64,000 bases of DNA from an uncultured Parabacteroides sp. Its GTDB lineage: Bacteria > Bacteroidota > Bacteroidia > Bacteroidales > Tannerellaceae. The stretch is from the NCBI GenBank assembly GCA_934725305.1, contig CAKVBA010000005.1:29564-93563 (forward strand), read 5' to 3'. Numbering within the stretch: the stretch's first letter is position 1; each line of letters begins with the position of its first letter. The position numbers were made by a program, and so were the translations under genes. Shown piece by piece: positions 37,682 through 46,408 of this stretch. A model generated the notes under the pieces. That model ran no database searches. It saw only the letters and a program-made list of their open reading frames with translations, and was not told the DNA's origin.

Positions 37682-38140
37682 TTATTCCCTTAAGTATTCG
37701 GCAATCTTCATGAAGTTACGCTCAAGCAGATACATCTGGCGAGCCATAAAAGGGAAGAACTCCTTCCAATCTTCTCGCCGATGCATATCAATGCCCTCTT
37801 TATACGTATAGATGCGGGCAACCTGTTTGCCGGTCTCTTCGCGCACATAACAGACATCCCAAATCAGACCTTCGGGAAAATCCTTCTCCAACATCTCTTT
37901 ATACCAGGTAAGTCGCTCATACATCTCCAGGCGCTCCTCTTCGCTACGATGGTTCACCTCCAGAATCACATAGGCACCCTCACGATTGGCATCAAACTTC
38001 AGCTCAACACATTTCACCTTCGTGTTATAGAGCGTCCATATCTTTCGGCGTCGCCGCAAATAGGGTTGCACCTCGCAATAGGCCGCAAAGCTCTCCCAAA
38101 ACTCGAGCTTCAGCCTTTTCAGCTCATCCTTGCTATACAT
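37682..38140 (-). CDS. DUF4268 protein
   Basis: A 152-residue soluble protein rich in charged and aromatic residues (LEFWESFAAYCEVQPYLRRRRKIWTLYNTKVK...). It matches the DUF4268 family, whose fold is related to nuclease/endonuclease-like proteins, but no role is established. Its 5' end overlaps the 3' end of the M16 peptidase gene by 8 bp (38133-38140), which implies translational coupling. The GNAT gene follows 4 bp later. Confidence 0.8.
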   Translation of the reverse strand: MYSKDELKRLKLEFWESFAAYCEVQPYLRRRRKIWTLYNTKVKCVELKFDANREGAYVILEVNHRSEEERLEMYERLTWYKEMLEKDFPEGLIWDVCYVREETGKQVARIYTYKEGIDMHRREDWKEFFPFMARQMYLLERNFMKIAEYLRE

Positions 38141-40964
38141 TATATATATCTTTCTTTTTCACTTTTATAATCGTGCCAAACGATTCCAGTCTCTTCATGT
38201 CTATCTTTTTGGCATTTCCTACGATGGCATAGACCACCGGTTTCCCCTGAATATGACGTTGATAGAAACGCTCCACATCTTCCATCTTCATCTGCAACAG
38301 ATCTTCACGCAACGAGCGATTGGGATCGTCGGTATAGCCTTCACGTTGCAATGAGGCAATCAACAGAGACAACTTCCTGAATGGAGGATAGCCGTTGCTG
38401 ATACGATGCAAGATATGTTGCTTCACCGCCTCAACCCGTTCGGGACGCCGGGGCATCTCTTTGATCAATCCGTCCAACACGGTCATGGCATCCACCGTCT
38501 TGTCGTTTTGCGTAGAGAGCAATGTATCAAAGTCGCCCGGATGTGACAGATGACGCACCGTGGGCTGATGATAACGTGCCTTTACGCGATAAGCATACGA
38601 GCGGAACTCACGAATCTCTTGAAACATCAAGGATGACATATCTCCACCGAAATAGCCGGTAAAGAGTTCGGCCAGATGAGCCGCTTCACGGTCTTGTTGC
38701 ACTTCGCCCTTCACGAAAGAACAGACAATGCTCTGAGAGACATCGGGCATATCATAGAAATAGACCAACGGCTTCTGATAGGTCTGAAGCTCACGATAGA
38801 TTGATGAATGCGACGGAATCGCCACTTGCTCAATAGGCAGATAGTTCTTAACATATTGCTCCACCTGCTCTATAGGGAGCTTGCCGCAATAATGGATATT
38901 GCAAGCCACCTGTTGCAGCTCTTGGAAGGCCTCGATCATCTGGGCCGACTTGATTCTCTTCACGGTAGAAAGAGAGAGCTTGTTGAGATAACGTGATCGT
39001 TCGCCATACTTCACCTTCTCGAGCAATGCCTTGATCATGTTCTCACTCGACTTGACAAAAGCCTTTTCCGTCACCTTAGCCTCTTCCACTATCTGATGTA
39101 GCTTCTTACGTTCACCCTTGGCATGGCGCATAAAGGATCCTACCAGCTCAAGCGTTTCGGACAGATGTTCGTCAAAACCGGAAATATCCATCACAAAGTC
39201 GGTATCATTCACATAAAACATCAATGTGCTACCTAATACCTGCAATTTCCAACGGAACTGGTCGAACGTCAGCTCCTCGGTTCCGATAAAGTGCAGATAG
39301 GTGGCCAGATGGCTCAACAATGGGCGTTCCAGTTGCCCGACACCAAAAGATATTTGCAACGAGAAGATGTCGTTGATCAGATTGGTCGTATGATAAAGAT
39401 GCACCAATGGGCGCAATTCGATGCGTTGAACATCCTCTTCGAGGTTCAGGAAACGAGGCGTCACCTCCTTCACCGGCAATTGCTCCAGTTGCTTGCCATA
39501 TTCAGACGAGGCTTCGGCATTCTTTGGAATGATCGGCGCATAATCGGGCTTCGGCAATGTCTCCTTCGGATAGTGTCCGGTCTGCTTGGTCACATACAGA
39601 TAGTCATCCGTAAAATACTTGCAGGCAATGCGAACTACATCCTCCTTCGACAAGCTATTCAACTTATACAGATCGTCGAGGTATTGCGACCAGGTCTTTC
39701 CCTGAGCAAAGACACGCATCATCACCTGCGCACGGGTAGAGATATCTTCCAGATTGGAGGCATACTCGCGCTTCAGCTCCAGCTTGAGGCTTTGGAAGAT
39801 CTCGTCACTAAAATCGCCCTGCTTCACGCGATTGATCTCTTTCCAGATCATCTTCTCAACGGAAGAATAGGTCTGGATCAAGAACTTCGGCATCACTAAT
39901 ATACCCAAGACTCCGGCTTCGTTCATGCTCTCATTCATAGCCATTGAGCTCACCACCTTGTGTTCGATGGTCAGCTTATCCAAAAAGCCCGTACCGTTGG
40001 AATTGTTCAGCAACGAGACGGCCACTCTCAAGGCCATCCGGTCTTCGTGATTGGCCGGAACACCACGGAATCCCATGCCCATCACCTTCATGAAAGGTAT
40101 AGGCACCTTGACGGCCATCTTCTCTTTTCCCTTGAAAGCAGGAAGAGCCACCTTCTCTGAGACCGGCACTTTTCCGCTACGAATACGCGAGAAGGTCTTC
40201 TCCAGGATTGGCAATGCCACATCCTTCTGAAAATCGCCACTCAAAATCAGGCCCATATTCGAAGCCACATAGTAGGTTTCGAAGAAGCGCTTCATCTCGG
40301 ACAGACGCGGATTCTTCAACTCCTTGGTGCTACCAATGATCGGATAGGCATAAGGATGCGGATAGAAATAGCGCTCGGTCAGACGCTCTATGGCCTGGCT
40401 TCCGACAAAGTCGCCATACATATTTTTCTCTTCATAAACCGTCTCGAGCTCCGATTGAAACAGGCGGAACACCGGATGCAACAATCGCTCGCTATTAAGC
40501 TCTGCCCAATGTGCGATGTATTGCGAAGAGATTGTATTGTAATAGACGGTATAATCGTACGATGTGCCCGCATTCAGCTTAGTGCCGCCATAACGAGAGA
40601 TCAGACGGTCAAACTCGTTGGGAATCGCATAGTCGGCAGCTTTGACACTCAAACCATTAATAACCTGCAACAAATGTTTGCGTTCCTCCTCATCATGACA
40701 ATCAGCCAAGGCATCATATTTGTCGGCAATCACATCCAATATTGCCTTTTCCGCCTTATAATCTATTGTACCAATCTTATCCGTACCCTTAAACATCATA
40801 TGTTCAAAGTAATGAGCAATGCCCGTATCCGGACAATCTTTGGCACCCGCTTTCACCACCACAGCCCCAAAAACCTTTGGTTGACTATGATCCTCATTCA
40901 GCCAAACGGTCAACCCGTTACTCAATGTATACTCATGAACTTGAAGAGGCAGCAAAAATTTCAT
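38133..40964 (-). CDS. M16-family zinc metallopeptidase (insulinase/pitrilysin)
   Basis: A 943-residue two-half M16 peptidase. The inverted zinc motif HxxEH is HYFEH (His51, Glu54, His55), with the downstream glutamate in the ETVYEEKNMYGD region; the C-terminal half lacks the motif, as usual for the pitrilysin type. I use the ATG at 40964 (MKFLLPLQVHEYTLSNG), because a -7-like AATCTTTG lies inside the 15-residue upstream extension that opens at 41009. There is no clear signal peptide, so the enzyme may be cytoplasmic and degrade peptides. It heads an operon with DUF4268 and GNAT. Confidence 0.93.
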   Translation of the reverse strand: MKFLLPLQVHEYTLSNGLTVWLNEDHSQPKVFGAVVVKAGAKDCPDTGIAHYFEHMMFKGTDKIGTIDYKAEKAILDVIADKYDALADCHDEEERKHLLQVINGLSVKAADYAIPNEFDRLISRYGGTKLNAGTSYDYTVYYNTISSQYIAHWAELNSERLLHPVFRLFQSELETVYEEKNMYGDFVGSQAIERLTERYFYPHPYAYPIIGSTKELKNPRLSEMKRFFETYYVASNMGLILSGDFQKDVALPILEKTFSRIRSGKVPVSEKVALPAFKGKEKMAVKVPIPFMKVMGMGFRGVPANHEDRMALRVAVSLLNNSNGTGFLDKLTIEHKVVSSMAMNESMNEAGVLGILVMPKFLIQTYSSVEKMIWKEINRVKQGDFSDEIFQSLKLELKREYASNLEDISTRAQVMMRVFAQGKTWSQYLDDLYKLNSLSKEDVVRIACKYFTDDYLYVTKQTGHYPKETLPKPDYAPIIPKNAEASSEYGKQLEQLPVKEVTPRFLNLEEDVQRIELRPLVHLYHTTNLINDIFSLQISFGVGQLERPLLSHLATYLHFIGTEELTFDQFRWKLQVLGSTLMFYVNDTDFVMDISGFDEHLSETLELVGSFMRHAKGERKKLHQIVEEAKVTEKAFVKSSENMIKALLEKVKYGERSRYLNKLSLSTVKRIKSAQMIEAFQELQQVACNIHYCGKLPIEQVEQYVKNYLPIEQVAIPSHSSIYRELQTYQKPLVYFYDMPDVSQSIVCSFVKGEVQQDREAAHLAELFTGYFGGDMSSLMFQEIREFRSYAYRVKARYHQPTVRHLSHPGDFDTLLSTQNDKTVDAMTVLDGLIKEMPRRPERVEAVKQHILHRISNGYPPFRKLSLLIASLQREGYTDDPNRSLREDLLQMKMEDVERFYQRHIQGKPVVYAIVGNAKKIDMKRLESFGTIIKVKKKDIYNV

Positions 40965-41094
40965 GTAGACAAAACAGATTTTAATTTTCAGCAAAGATAA
41001 TCTTTTCAAATGAAATTAAAGCCGATTTAAGGATGTTCAAAAATATTATTTTTAACAATAAACCAGGATATGCCTGTTGGCGGAATCACAATGT

Positions 41095-41310
41095 ATAAGT
41101 TCGGAAAAATGGAGTAACTATCCTTTCAAAACGGAGTGCCTACTCAATCCGAACGGAGTAGGCACCCAATCCAAACGGAGTGCCTATCCATTTTCAGAAA
41201 AGTACCTATCCATTTTTTCAAGGGTCTATACCCTTTTTTCAAATAGTCTATAGACTTTTCTCAAAGACTCTATAGACTATTTCCAAAAAGTCCCTACCCA
41301 CCTTTTTCGA
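41095..41310 (-). repeat. Partial copy of the dispersed ladder element
   Basis: The motif ladder seen in the 343-bp elements occurs here in reverse orientation: GGAGTGCCTACTC, GGAGTAGGCACCC, then AAAAGTACCTATCCATTTTT, GGGTCTATACCCTTTTT, AGTCTATAGACTTTT and AGTCCCTACCC. The terminal TTATTGTATTTTTAT repeats were not found, so it is degenerate or truncated. The rest of 40965-41390 shows nothing else. Confidence 0.65.
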
Positions 41311-41390
41311 ACGCTTTTCGAATACCGTTCGAATACGGACATTTCAAAAAGATGCCGAGCTTTTGGTTTGCTATTTCATTCGCCATTCAC

Positions 41391-41398
41391 TATCTTTG
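41391..41398 (+). promoter_or_regulatory. Promoter of the Rpn-like remnant
   Basis: TATCTTTG at 41391-41398 with TTTG at 41367-41370, exactly 20 bp apart, an ideal Bacteroidetes promoter. The start codon at 41430 follows 31 bp later. Confidence 0.75.
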
Positions 41399-41429
41399 CC
41401 TCACTACCTAATACATATTTGATAAATAT

Positions 41430-41741
41430 ATGAATGCGTTGAAGAACAAGAATGACCATGAATGGTTTTCTCCTGCACAAAAAGAGCAGGTGTTTGAACG
41501 CTTGGCACATCTGGCTGAAAGAGCCAATCTCTCCGAAGCCGATCAGATAGCCTATGACAAAGCGGTAGATTCATACCGCGTAAGCTCTCGTGTCATGCAA
41601 GATCACTATGAATTAGGACTCGAAGAGGGTGAGCATTTAACTAATTTAAAGAATGCGACTAACATGAAACACTTAGGCATCTCGCCGGATATAATAAGCC
41701 AAGTGACAGGTTTGACGAAAGAAGAAATAGAATCTTTGTAA
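41430..41741 (+). pseudogene. C-terminal remnant of an Rpn/PD-(D/E)XK-type protein
   Basis: A 103-residue ORF resembling only the C-terminal tail of Rpn-family (PDDEXK_2, 'transposase-like') nucleases: a charged helical stretch (FSPAQKEQVFERLAHLAERANLSEADQIAYDKAVDSYR) and the terminal MKHLGISPDIISQVTGLTKEEIESL. The nuclease domain is absent, so it is probably a truncated gene. Yet it has its own start codon, a good promoter 31 bp upstream and a terminator at 41749, so it is likely transcribed. A functional small C-terminal product is possible. Confidence 0.65.
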
Positions 41742-41748
41742 TTTAACA

Positions 41749-41778
41749 AAAGGGCTGCTCCAATTGACGCAGCCCTTT
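41749..41778 (+). terminator. Hairpin terminator after the Rpn-like ORF
   Basis: AAAGGGCTGC (41749-41758) pairs perfectly with GCAGCCCTTT (41769-41778). It starts 7 bp after the stop codon. Confidence 0.75.
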
Positions 41779-41921
41779 GCTATAAAAGGACGAATGCCCT
41801 ATCTAAAAAAAGACACTATTCTGCCTATGAATTATACTATTACGACTTCACTTGATAACAATTTGTCCATTTTATTTGATGAGTTTTGTCATTTTCGTAT
41901 TCAACTTTTCCATAATATTTC

Positions 41922-41929
41922 TATATTTG
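41922..41929 (+). promoter_or_regulatory. -7 promoter element of gltS
   Basis: TATATTTG, an exact TAnnTTTG match, 46 bp upstream of the ATG at 41976. Confidence 0.6.
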
Positions 41930-41975
41930 TGGTGTTGACACAAATCTCTACTTATTATAAAAAACAAAAGTCATT

Positions 41976-43328
41976 ATGATTGACCTCACAAATTTTACTC
42001 CATGGACCCTCTTCACAGATCTGGGGTTCATCTCTATGTTGCTATTGCTCGGAAAACTGATTCGAGTAAAGGTTAAAGTAATCCAACAGCTTTTTATTCC
42101 TCCCAGCCTGATAGCAGGTCTATTAGGTTTAGCCTTCGGTCCCAATGGATTAGGATGGATTCCTCTTTCTCAAGACTTGGGCACTTATGCAGCTATTCTG
42201 ATTGCGCTGGTGTTTGGAGCACTGCCACTTTCGTCACCAGATGTTTCTCTGAAAGAGGTTGCCAAACGAGTGGGACCGATGTGGGCCTATGCACAAGTGG
42301 GCATGCTTTTACAATGGTCATTGGTGGGTCTATTTGGAATTTATGTAATCAAACTGATATGGCCCGATCTGAATGATGCCTTTGGCGTTATGCTCCCGAC
42401 CGGCTTCTATGGCGGACATGGCACGGCGGCGGCTATCGGTGCTGCCTTTGAAGGGTTAGGCTGGGACGAAGCCCGTAGTTTAGGTATGACCACCGCCACC
42501 GTGGGTGTAGTCTGTGCCATCATCGGTGGTTTGCTGATGGTAAAATGGGCAGCCAAACACAAACAGACAGCTTTTATTGCCGATTTTGACGATCTGCCCG
42601 ATGAACTAAGAAGCGGTCTATTGCCCGAAGATAAGCGCGACTCTATCGGAAAAGCCACGACTTCGTCAATCTCTATTGATACTCTCACCTTCCATATGGC
42701 ATTGGTTTGTGCTGTTGCCTTCTTGGGTTACATCTTCAGCCAAATGGTAAAGACCTACTATCCAACCTTGGAACTACCGGTGTTCAGCTGTGCCTTCATC
42801 ATCGGTCTCGCCCTGAAGAAACTATTTGATTTCACACATATCTCACGCTATATCTGTCCGATGACCACCCAACGACTCAGTAGCTCCTTCACCGACATAT
42901 TGGTTGCTTGCGGTGTGGCTTCTATCAAATTGGGCGTCATCGTCAAATATGCACTTCCTCTGATTGTGCTGATCGTATCAGGTATTGTGATTGTATGGTG
43001 TATCACCTTCTACTTCGGCAAACATCTTTCCAAGACCTATTGGTTTGAACGCACCATCTTTGCTTGGGGCTGGTGGACGGGCACGATGGCGATGGGTATT
43101 GCTCTGCTACGTATCGTCGATCCTCGCCTGGCAAGTAAGGCGATGGACGATTATGCGATGGCTTATCTGCCAATTGCTCCTATTGAGATTTTGCTGATCA
43201 CCTTCGTTCCGGTTCTGTTCGTAAACGGCATGGGAGTATGGCTACTTCTGGCCTGCCTGGCTCTTTCTATCCTCATCCTTCTATTAGCCTGGAAGATGGG
43301 TTGGTGGATCAAACAACCGAAAGCATAA
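41976..43328 (+). CDS. gltS: Sodium/glutamate symporter family protein
   Basis: A 450-residue polytopic transporter of the ESS family that couples sodium entry to glutamate uptake. About eleven helices are visible. The signature TGFYGGHGTAAAIG (about residues 143-156) and the related second-half segment GWWTGTMAMGIALL are the paired re-entrant regions of the inverted repeat. There is a hydrophilic loop in the middle (DFDDLPDELRSGLLPEDKRDSIGK). It is monocistronic, with its own promoter at 41922 and a perfect hairpin terminator at 43355. Substrate specificity within the family cannot be confirmed. Confidence 0.9.
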   Translation: MIDLTNFTPWTLFTDLGFISMLLLLGKLIRVKVKVIQQLFIPPSLIAGLLGLAFGPNGLGWIPLSQDLGTYAAILIALVFGALPLSSPDVSLKEVAKRVGPMWAYAQVGMLLQWSLVGLFGIYVIKLIWPDLNDAFGVMLPTGFYGGHGTAAAIGAAFEGLGWDEARSLGMTTATVGVVCAIIGGLLMVKWAAKHKQTAFIADFDDLPDELRSGLLPEDKRDSIGKATTSSISIDTLTFHMALVCAVAFLGYIFSQMVKTYYPTLELPVFSCAFIIGLALKKLFDFTHISRYICPMTTQRLSSSFTDILVACGVASIKLGVIVKYALPLIVLIVSGIVIVWCITFYFGKHLSKTYWFERTIFAWGWWTGTMAMGIALLRIVDPRLASKAMDDYAMAYLPIAPIEILLITFVPVLFVNGMGVWLLLACLALSILILLLAWKMGWWIKQPKA

Positions 43329-43354
43329 GTTCGCTTTTTTAGAATAACAAAATG

Positions 43355-43394
43355 GGTAGTTACTTTTTCCAAATGGAGTAACTACCCTTTTTTC
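43355..43394 (+). terminator. Intrinsic terminator of gltS
   Basis: GGGTAGTTACT (43355-43365) pairs perfectly with AGTAACTACCC (43378-43388), followed by TTTTTT. The stem sequence matches one rung of the dispersed ladder element. Confidence 0.85.
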
Positions 43395-43497
43395 TAAGGA
43401 GCGTCAGAGCTCGGTAAGATTGAGATCAACCTATCTGTTTCTGGTAACAAAGAACCCTACCCTTTCTCAGAGATCAGACAAAGATCCTCTCTCTCTT

Positions 43498-44754
43498 TTA
43501 CGGCTGTTCCAAAACATCATATCCCAAGGATTGTATGGCTGCCACCAAGGGTTCTTTAGCTACATTGCCCTCCACATAAACCGATTTTGACGATAAATCA
43601 ACCACAACCTCACGAACCCCTTCTATTTCCCGCAAAGCCTTCTCTACACTATTACAACAATGATTACACTGCATTCCTTTCACCAAAAACCGATAAGATA
43701 AACCTTCAGGAGAAGAATTTACCCTCGCTTCCGGAGCTGTATCAGATTTAAACATTTTCCGGATATGAGGCCACACAAACACATTCAACAACATCAATGA
43801 TAATACCACAGAACAGAGAATACGCCACCACGAATCTCCATGATGAGCCATAACTGTCACATTAGACACTCCTACCGTAAACCAATCACTAGGCAGCAGA
43901 TAATCAACAATCAAACCAAAAATAATCGCGCCTAATATAATAGAAGCTAAATAGAGCAACATGGTCTTCCGACCAAGCACTTTATTGATAAGTAATATAG
44001 AGGCTATACTAGAAGCCGGACCGGCCATCAGCAAGACCAATGCACTTCCCGGACTTAGTCCTTTCAACATCAGGGCTACAGCAATGGGAATAGAGCCGGT
44101 CGCACATAAATACATCGGAATGGAAAGTAACAAAACCATTAACATACTAACCAGCGTATTCTCTTTAAAAACAGAAAAGAAATCTGCCGGCACAAACAGA
44201 GTGATCAAAGCAGCCAAGACTAAACCTAAAACCAGCCATTTACCTATATCTTTCATCATTTCAACAAAGGCATAATGCAAAGCCTTTTTGATACGGAGAG
44301 CAAAAGAGACCGATTCGGACGAATCGGTAGAGCTCTCACAGGTAACAGTTTCTGATGAAGATGACGGACTGTAATGGTTCACCAGTTGTCCACTAAACAA
44401 AGCTGTACAAAGTGCAGCAACCGGACGCAACACGGCAAAAGGAAGTCCTAATATAGAATAGGTAGCAATAATAGAGTCAACACCCGTTTGTGGAGTAGCC
44501 ACTAAAAAGGCCACAGTTGCCCCTTTCGAAGCCCCTTCTCTGCGAAGAGACATAGCAGTGGGTATAACGCCACACGAACACAAAGGCAAAGGAATGCCCA
44601 ACAAGGTCGCCCGAATGATTGAGGCGAAAGAGTTTCCCGACAAAAGCTTTGTATATAATCGGGATGGAATAAAGACATGCATCAAACCTGCCAGGAAAAA
44701 GCCCAAAAGCAGATAAGGTGACATCTGATTCAAAAAATGGAATACTTCTTTCAT
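43498..44754 (-). CDS. SO_0444-type Cu/Zn efflux permease with HMA domain
   Basis: A 418-residue inner-membrane protein of the DUF318/YraQ-like permease family with eight or more helices, fused to a C-terminal heavy-metal-associated domain (about residues 350-415) carrying GMQCNHC. The pattern (GVIPTAMSLRREGASKGATVAFLVATPQTGVDS, and SIPIAVALMLKGLSPGSALVLLMAGPASS) matches the SO_0444 group proposed to export copper or zinc. It lies 104 bp downstream of a Fur-family gene on the same strand and has a promoter with an inverted repeat across it, so metal-responsive repression is likely. Confidence 0.85.
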   Translation of the reverse strand: MKEVFHFLNQMSPYLLLGFFLAGLMHVFIPSRLYTKLLSGNSFASIIRATLLGIPLPLCSCGVIPTAMSLRREGASKGATVAFLVATPQTGVDSIIATYSILGLPFAVLRPVAALCTALFSGQLVNHYSPSSSSETVTCESSTDSSESVSFALRIKKALHYAFVEMMKDIGKWLVLGLVLAALITLFVPADFFSVFKENTLVSMLMVLLLSIPMYLCATGSIPIAVALMLKGLSPGSALVLLMAGPASSIASILLINKVLGRKTMLLYLASIILGAIIFGLIVDYLLPSDWFTVGVSNVTVMAHHGDSWWRILCSVVLSLMLLNVFVWPHIRKMFKSDTAPEARVNSSPEGLSYRFLVKGMQCNHCCNSVEKALREIEGVREVVVDLSSKSVYVEGNVAKEPLVAAIQSLGYDVLEQP

Positions 44755-44782
44755 GATCGTATGATTTATTTATTTCAGACGA

Positions 44783-44817
44783 CAAAATTAACACACTATC
44801 CCTGCAACTAAATTGCA
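44783..44817 (-). promoter_or_regulatory. Metal-permease promoter with Fur-family-like operator
   Basis: The -7 box TAATTTTG (44783-44790, minus strand) is preceded by the perfect inverted repeat TGCAA-CTAAA-TTGCA (44803-44817), which covers the -21 to -40 region. It is placed exactly where a repressor such as the neighbouring Fur-family protein would block transcription. Confidence 0.7.
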
Positions 44818-44858
44818 AATATCACTTGACCCATGAAATGTAACGGAAAATCCCTCCT

Positions 44859-45302
44859 TTAGCCTACAGACTCATTCGATCTGTTCTTGCCACATTGGGG
44901 ACAAACACCCTTCAACGTATAATTAGCTGACTCTATCACATATCCTTCCGGAACAGCCACCAAAGGTATTTTACAATCCCTTAGACAAAAGGTCTTTCCA
45001 CATACTTCACAATAGAAATGGATGTGCTGTTCCTCAATCAGACAATGATCCGATTGACTTCTGCAAATCTCATACTTGACCGAACCACTTCCGTCTTCAA
45101 AAGAATGTATGGCATGGCGCTTCATCAACACGGATAGAGATCTTGAAATCGTTGAACGATCCAAACTATCCAGCATCACTTCCAGTTCAAGCAAAGACAC
45201 CGGATAGTCCAGTTCCGACAATTGGCGCAAAATAAGGATTCGGGCCGGCGTGGGACGCACGCCCTTATCAATCAGTTTTTCTTCACATTGCTTAATAGAC
45301 AT
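44859..45302 (-). CDS. Fur-family metalloregulator (Zur-like)
   Basis: A 147-residue winged-helix repressor. The N-terminal helix-turn-helix region (VRPTPARILILRQLSELDYPVSLLELEVMLDS...STISRSLSVLMKRHAIHSFE) is typical. The HIHFYCEVCGKTFCL stretch supplies metal ligands and the first zinc pair Cys98/Cys101; the second pair is Cys134/Cys137 (CPQCGKN), so the structural Cys4 zinc site is complete. Adjacent to a Cu/Zn efflux permease, it is best read as a zinc- or copper-responsive regulator, but iron or peroxide sensing cannot be excluded from sequence. Confidence 0.92.
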   Translation of the reverse strand: MSIKQCEEKLIDKGVRPTPARILILRQLSELDYPVSLLELEVMLDSLDRSTISRSLSVLMKRHAIHSFEDGSGSVKYEICRSQSDHCLIEEQHIHFYCEVCGKTFCLRDCKIPLVAVPEGYVIESANYTLKGVCPQCGKNRSNESVG

Positions 45303-45562
45303 AGTCGTATATTATACTAAGAAACACATCGGTCTTTTACAAAGATAGAGAAGGAAGAGAGCAGAGCAGGATGCACCTGCCGAATCGCATCCTATCTTCG
45401 AACCCTTCAAAGATAGTGAATCCGCATTGTCTTTCATCCAAATTAAGGTTTTTAACATCCAAAAGCAAACATACAAAGTTAGAGAGAAAGCCATAAAACA
45501 AAAAATGGCTGGCACTTCCCAAAGGACTTACCAACCATTTATTTCTTGCAAAGAGAGCAAAA

Positions 45563-46099
45563 TTACTCTGCGTTTTCTGCAGGAGCCTCTTCTGTAGCAG
45601 CAGCTTCTTCAGCCTGCTTTGCAGCTTCTGCGGCAGCCAATTCAGCCTTCTTCTTAGCGACAATTTCTGCTTTAGCCTTATTTGCTTCCTGTTCTGCTGC
45701 AAAACGAACCTTAGCAGCTGCACGTGCTGCTTCGTTGTCCTTGTCTTTTACAGACTGCAAAGAAGCTTCTTTGTTTTTCTTCCAAGCCTGGAACTTGCTT
45801 TCAGCAGCGGCTTCGTCGAATGCACCTTTCTTAACACCTTCCAACAAGTGCTTTTTCAAGCAAACACCTTCGCGAGAAAGGATGTTACGAGTTGTATCTG
45901 TAGGCTGAGCACCTACCTGTAACCAATACAAAGCTCTTTCGAAGTTCAAATCTACTGTAGCAGGATTAGTGTTCGGATTATAAGAACCTATCCTTTCAAT
46001 AAATTTTCCATCACGTGGAGCCCTGCTGTCTGCAACTACGATCTGATAAAAGGCATAACCTTTGCGACCGTGTCTCTGTAATCTAATTTTTGTTGCCAT
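45563..46099 (-). CDS. rpsP: 30S ribosomal protein S16, extended
   Basis: The first ~85 residues ([42 protein letters not shown]...) are the standard S16 fold of the small ribosomal subunit. Unlike the ~80-residue enterobacterial protein, it has a long C-terminal tail of charged helix and alanine/glutamate repeats ([29 protein letters not shown]), giving 178 residues; this extension is usual in Bacteroidetes. A textbook promoter at 46140 drives it alone, without the rimM-trmD neighbours found in many bacteria. Confidence 0.98.
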   Translation of the reverse strand: MATKIRLQRHGRKGYAFYQIVVADSRAPRDGKFIERIGSYNPNTNPATVDLNFERALYWLQVGAQPTDTTRNILSREGVCLKKHLLEGVKKGAFDEAAAESKFQAWKKNKEASLQSVKDKDNEAARAAAKVRFAAEQEANKAKAEIVAKKKAELAAAEAAKQAEEAAATEEAPAENAE

Positions 46100-46139
46100 A
46101 TTTGAATAATAAATTTAAAGCTGTTTGTATTAGCGGGTG

Positions 46140-46170
46140 CAAAGATAGGTATTTATAGCTAACAGACAAA
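46140..46170 (-). promoter_or_regulatory. Promoter of rpsP
   Basis: TATCTTTG (46140-46147, minus strand) with TTTG exactly 19 bp upstream (46167-46170). This is the clearest primary-sigma promoter of the window and sits 40 bp before the rpsP start. Confidence 0.85.
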
Positions 46171-46368
46171 CATTTCTACTAAAAAAAGTCGTCTCCGGGC
46201 AATAATTATGATTTAGAAGCCCGGAGTTGCTATTTTTCTCCTCTCCTCTTGGTGCCAATACCTTTTTAAGTGGGTCAAAGATACTCATTTTCCTCTATCT
46301 TTTACTCCTTTTCTTCATATAGATTCGGTTATTCTTGTAATTCATATCAAATATCCGGAGATTCTTGT

Positions 46369-46376
46369 TAAATTTG
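46369..46376 (+). promoter_or_regulatory. -7 promoter element of ettA
   Basis: TAAATTTG fits TAnnTTTG. Its position excludes the GTG at 46376 as a start codon and supports the ATG at 46409. Confidence 0.6.
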
Positions 46377-46408
46377 TGCAGCAAAAAATTAAAACACACA
46401 TTAAATAT

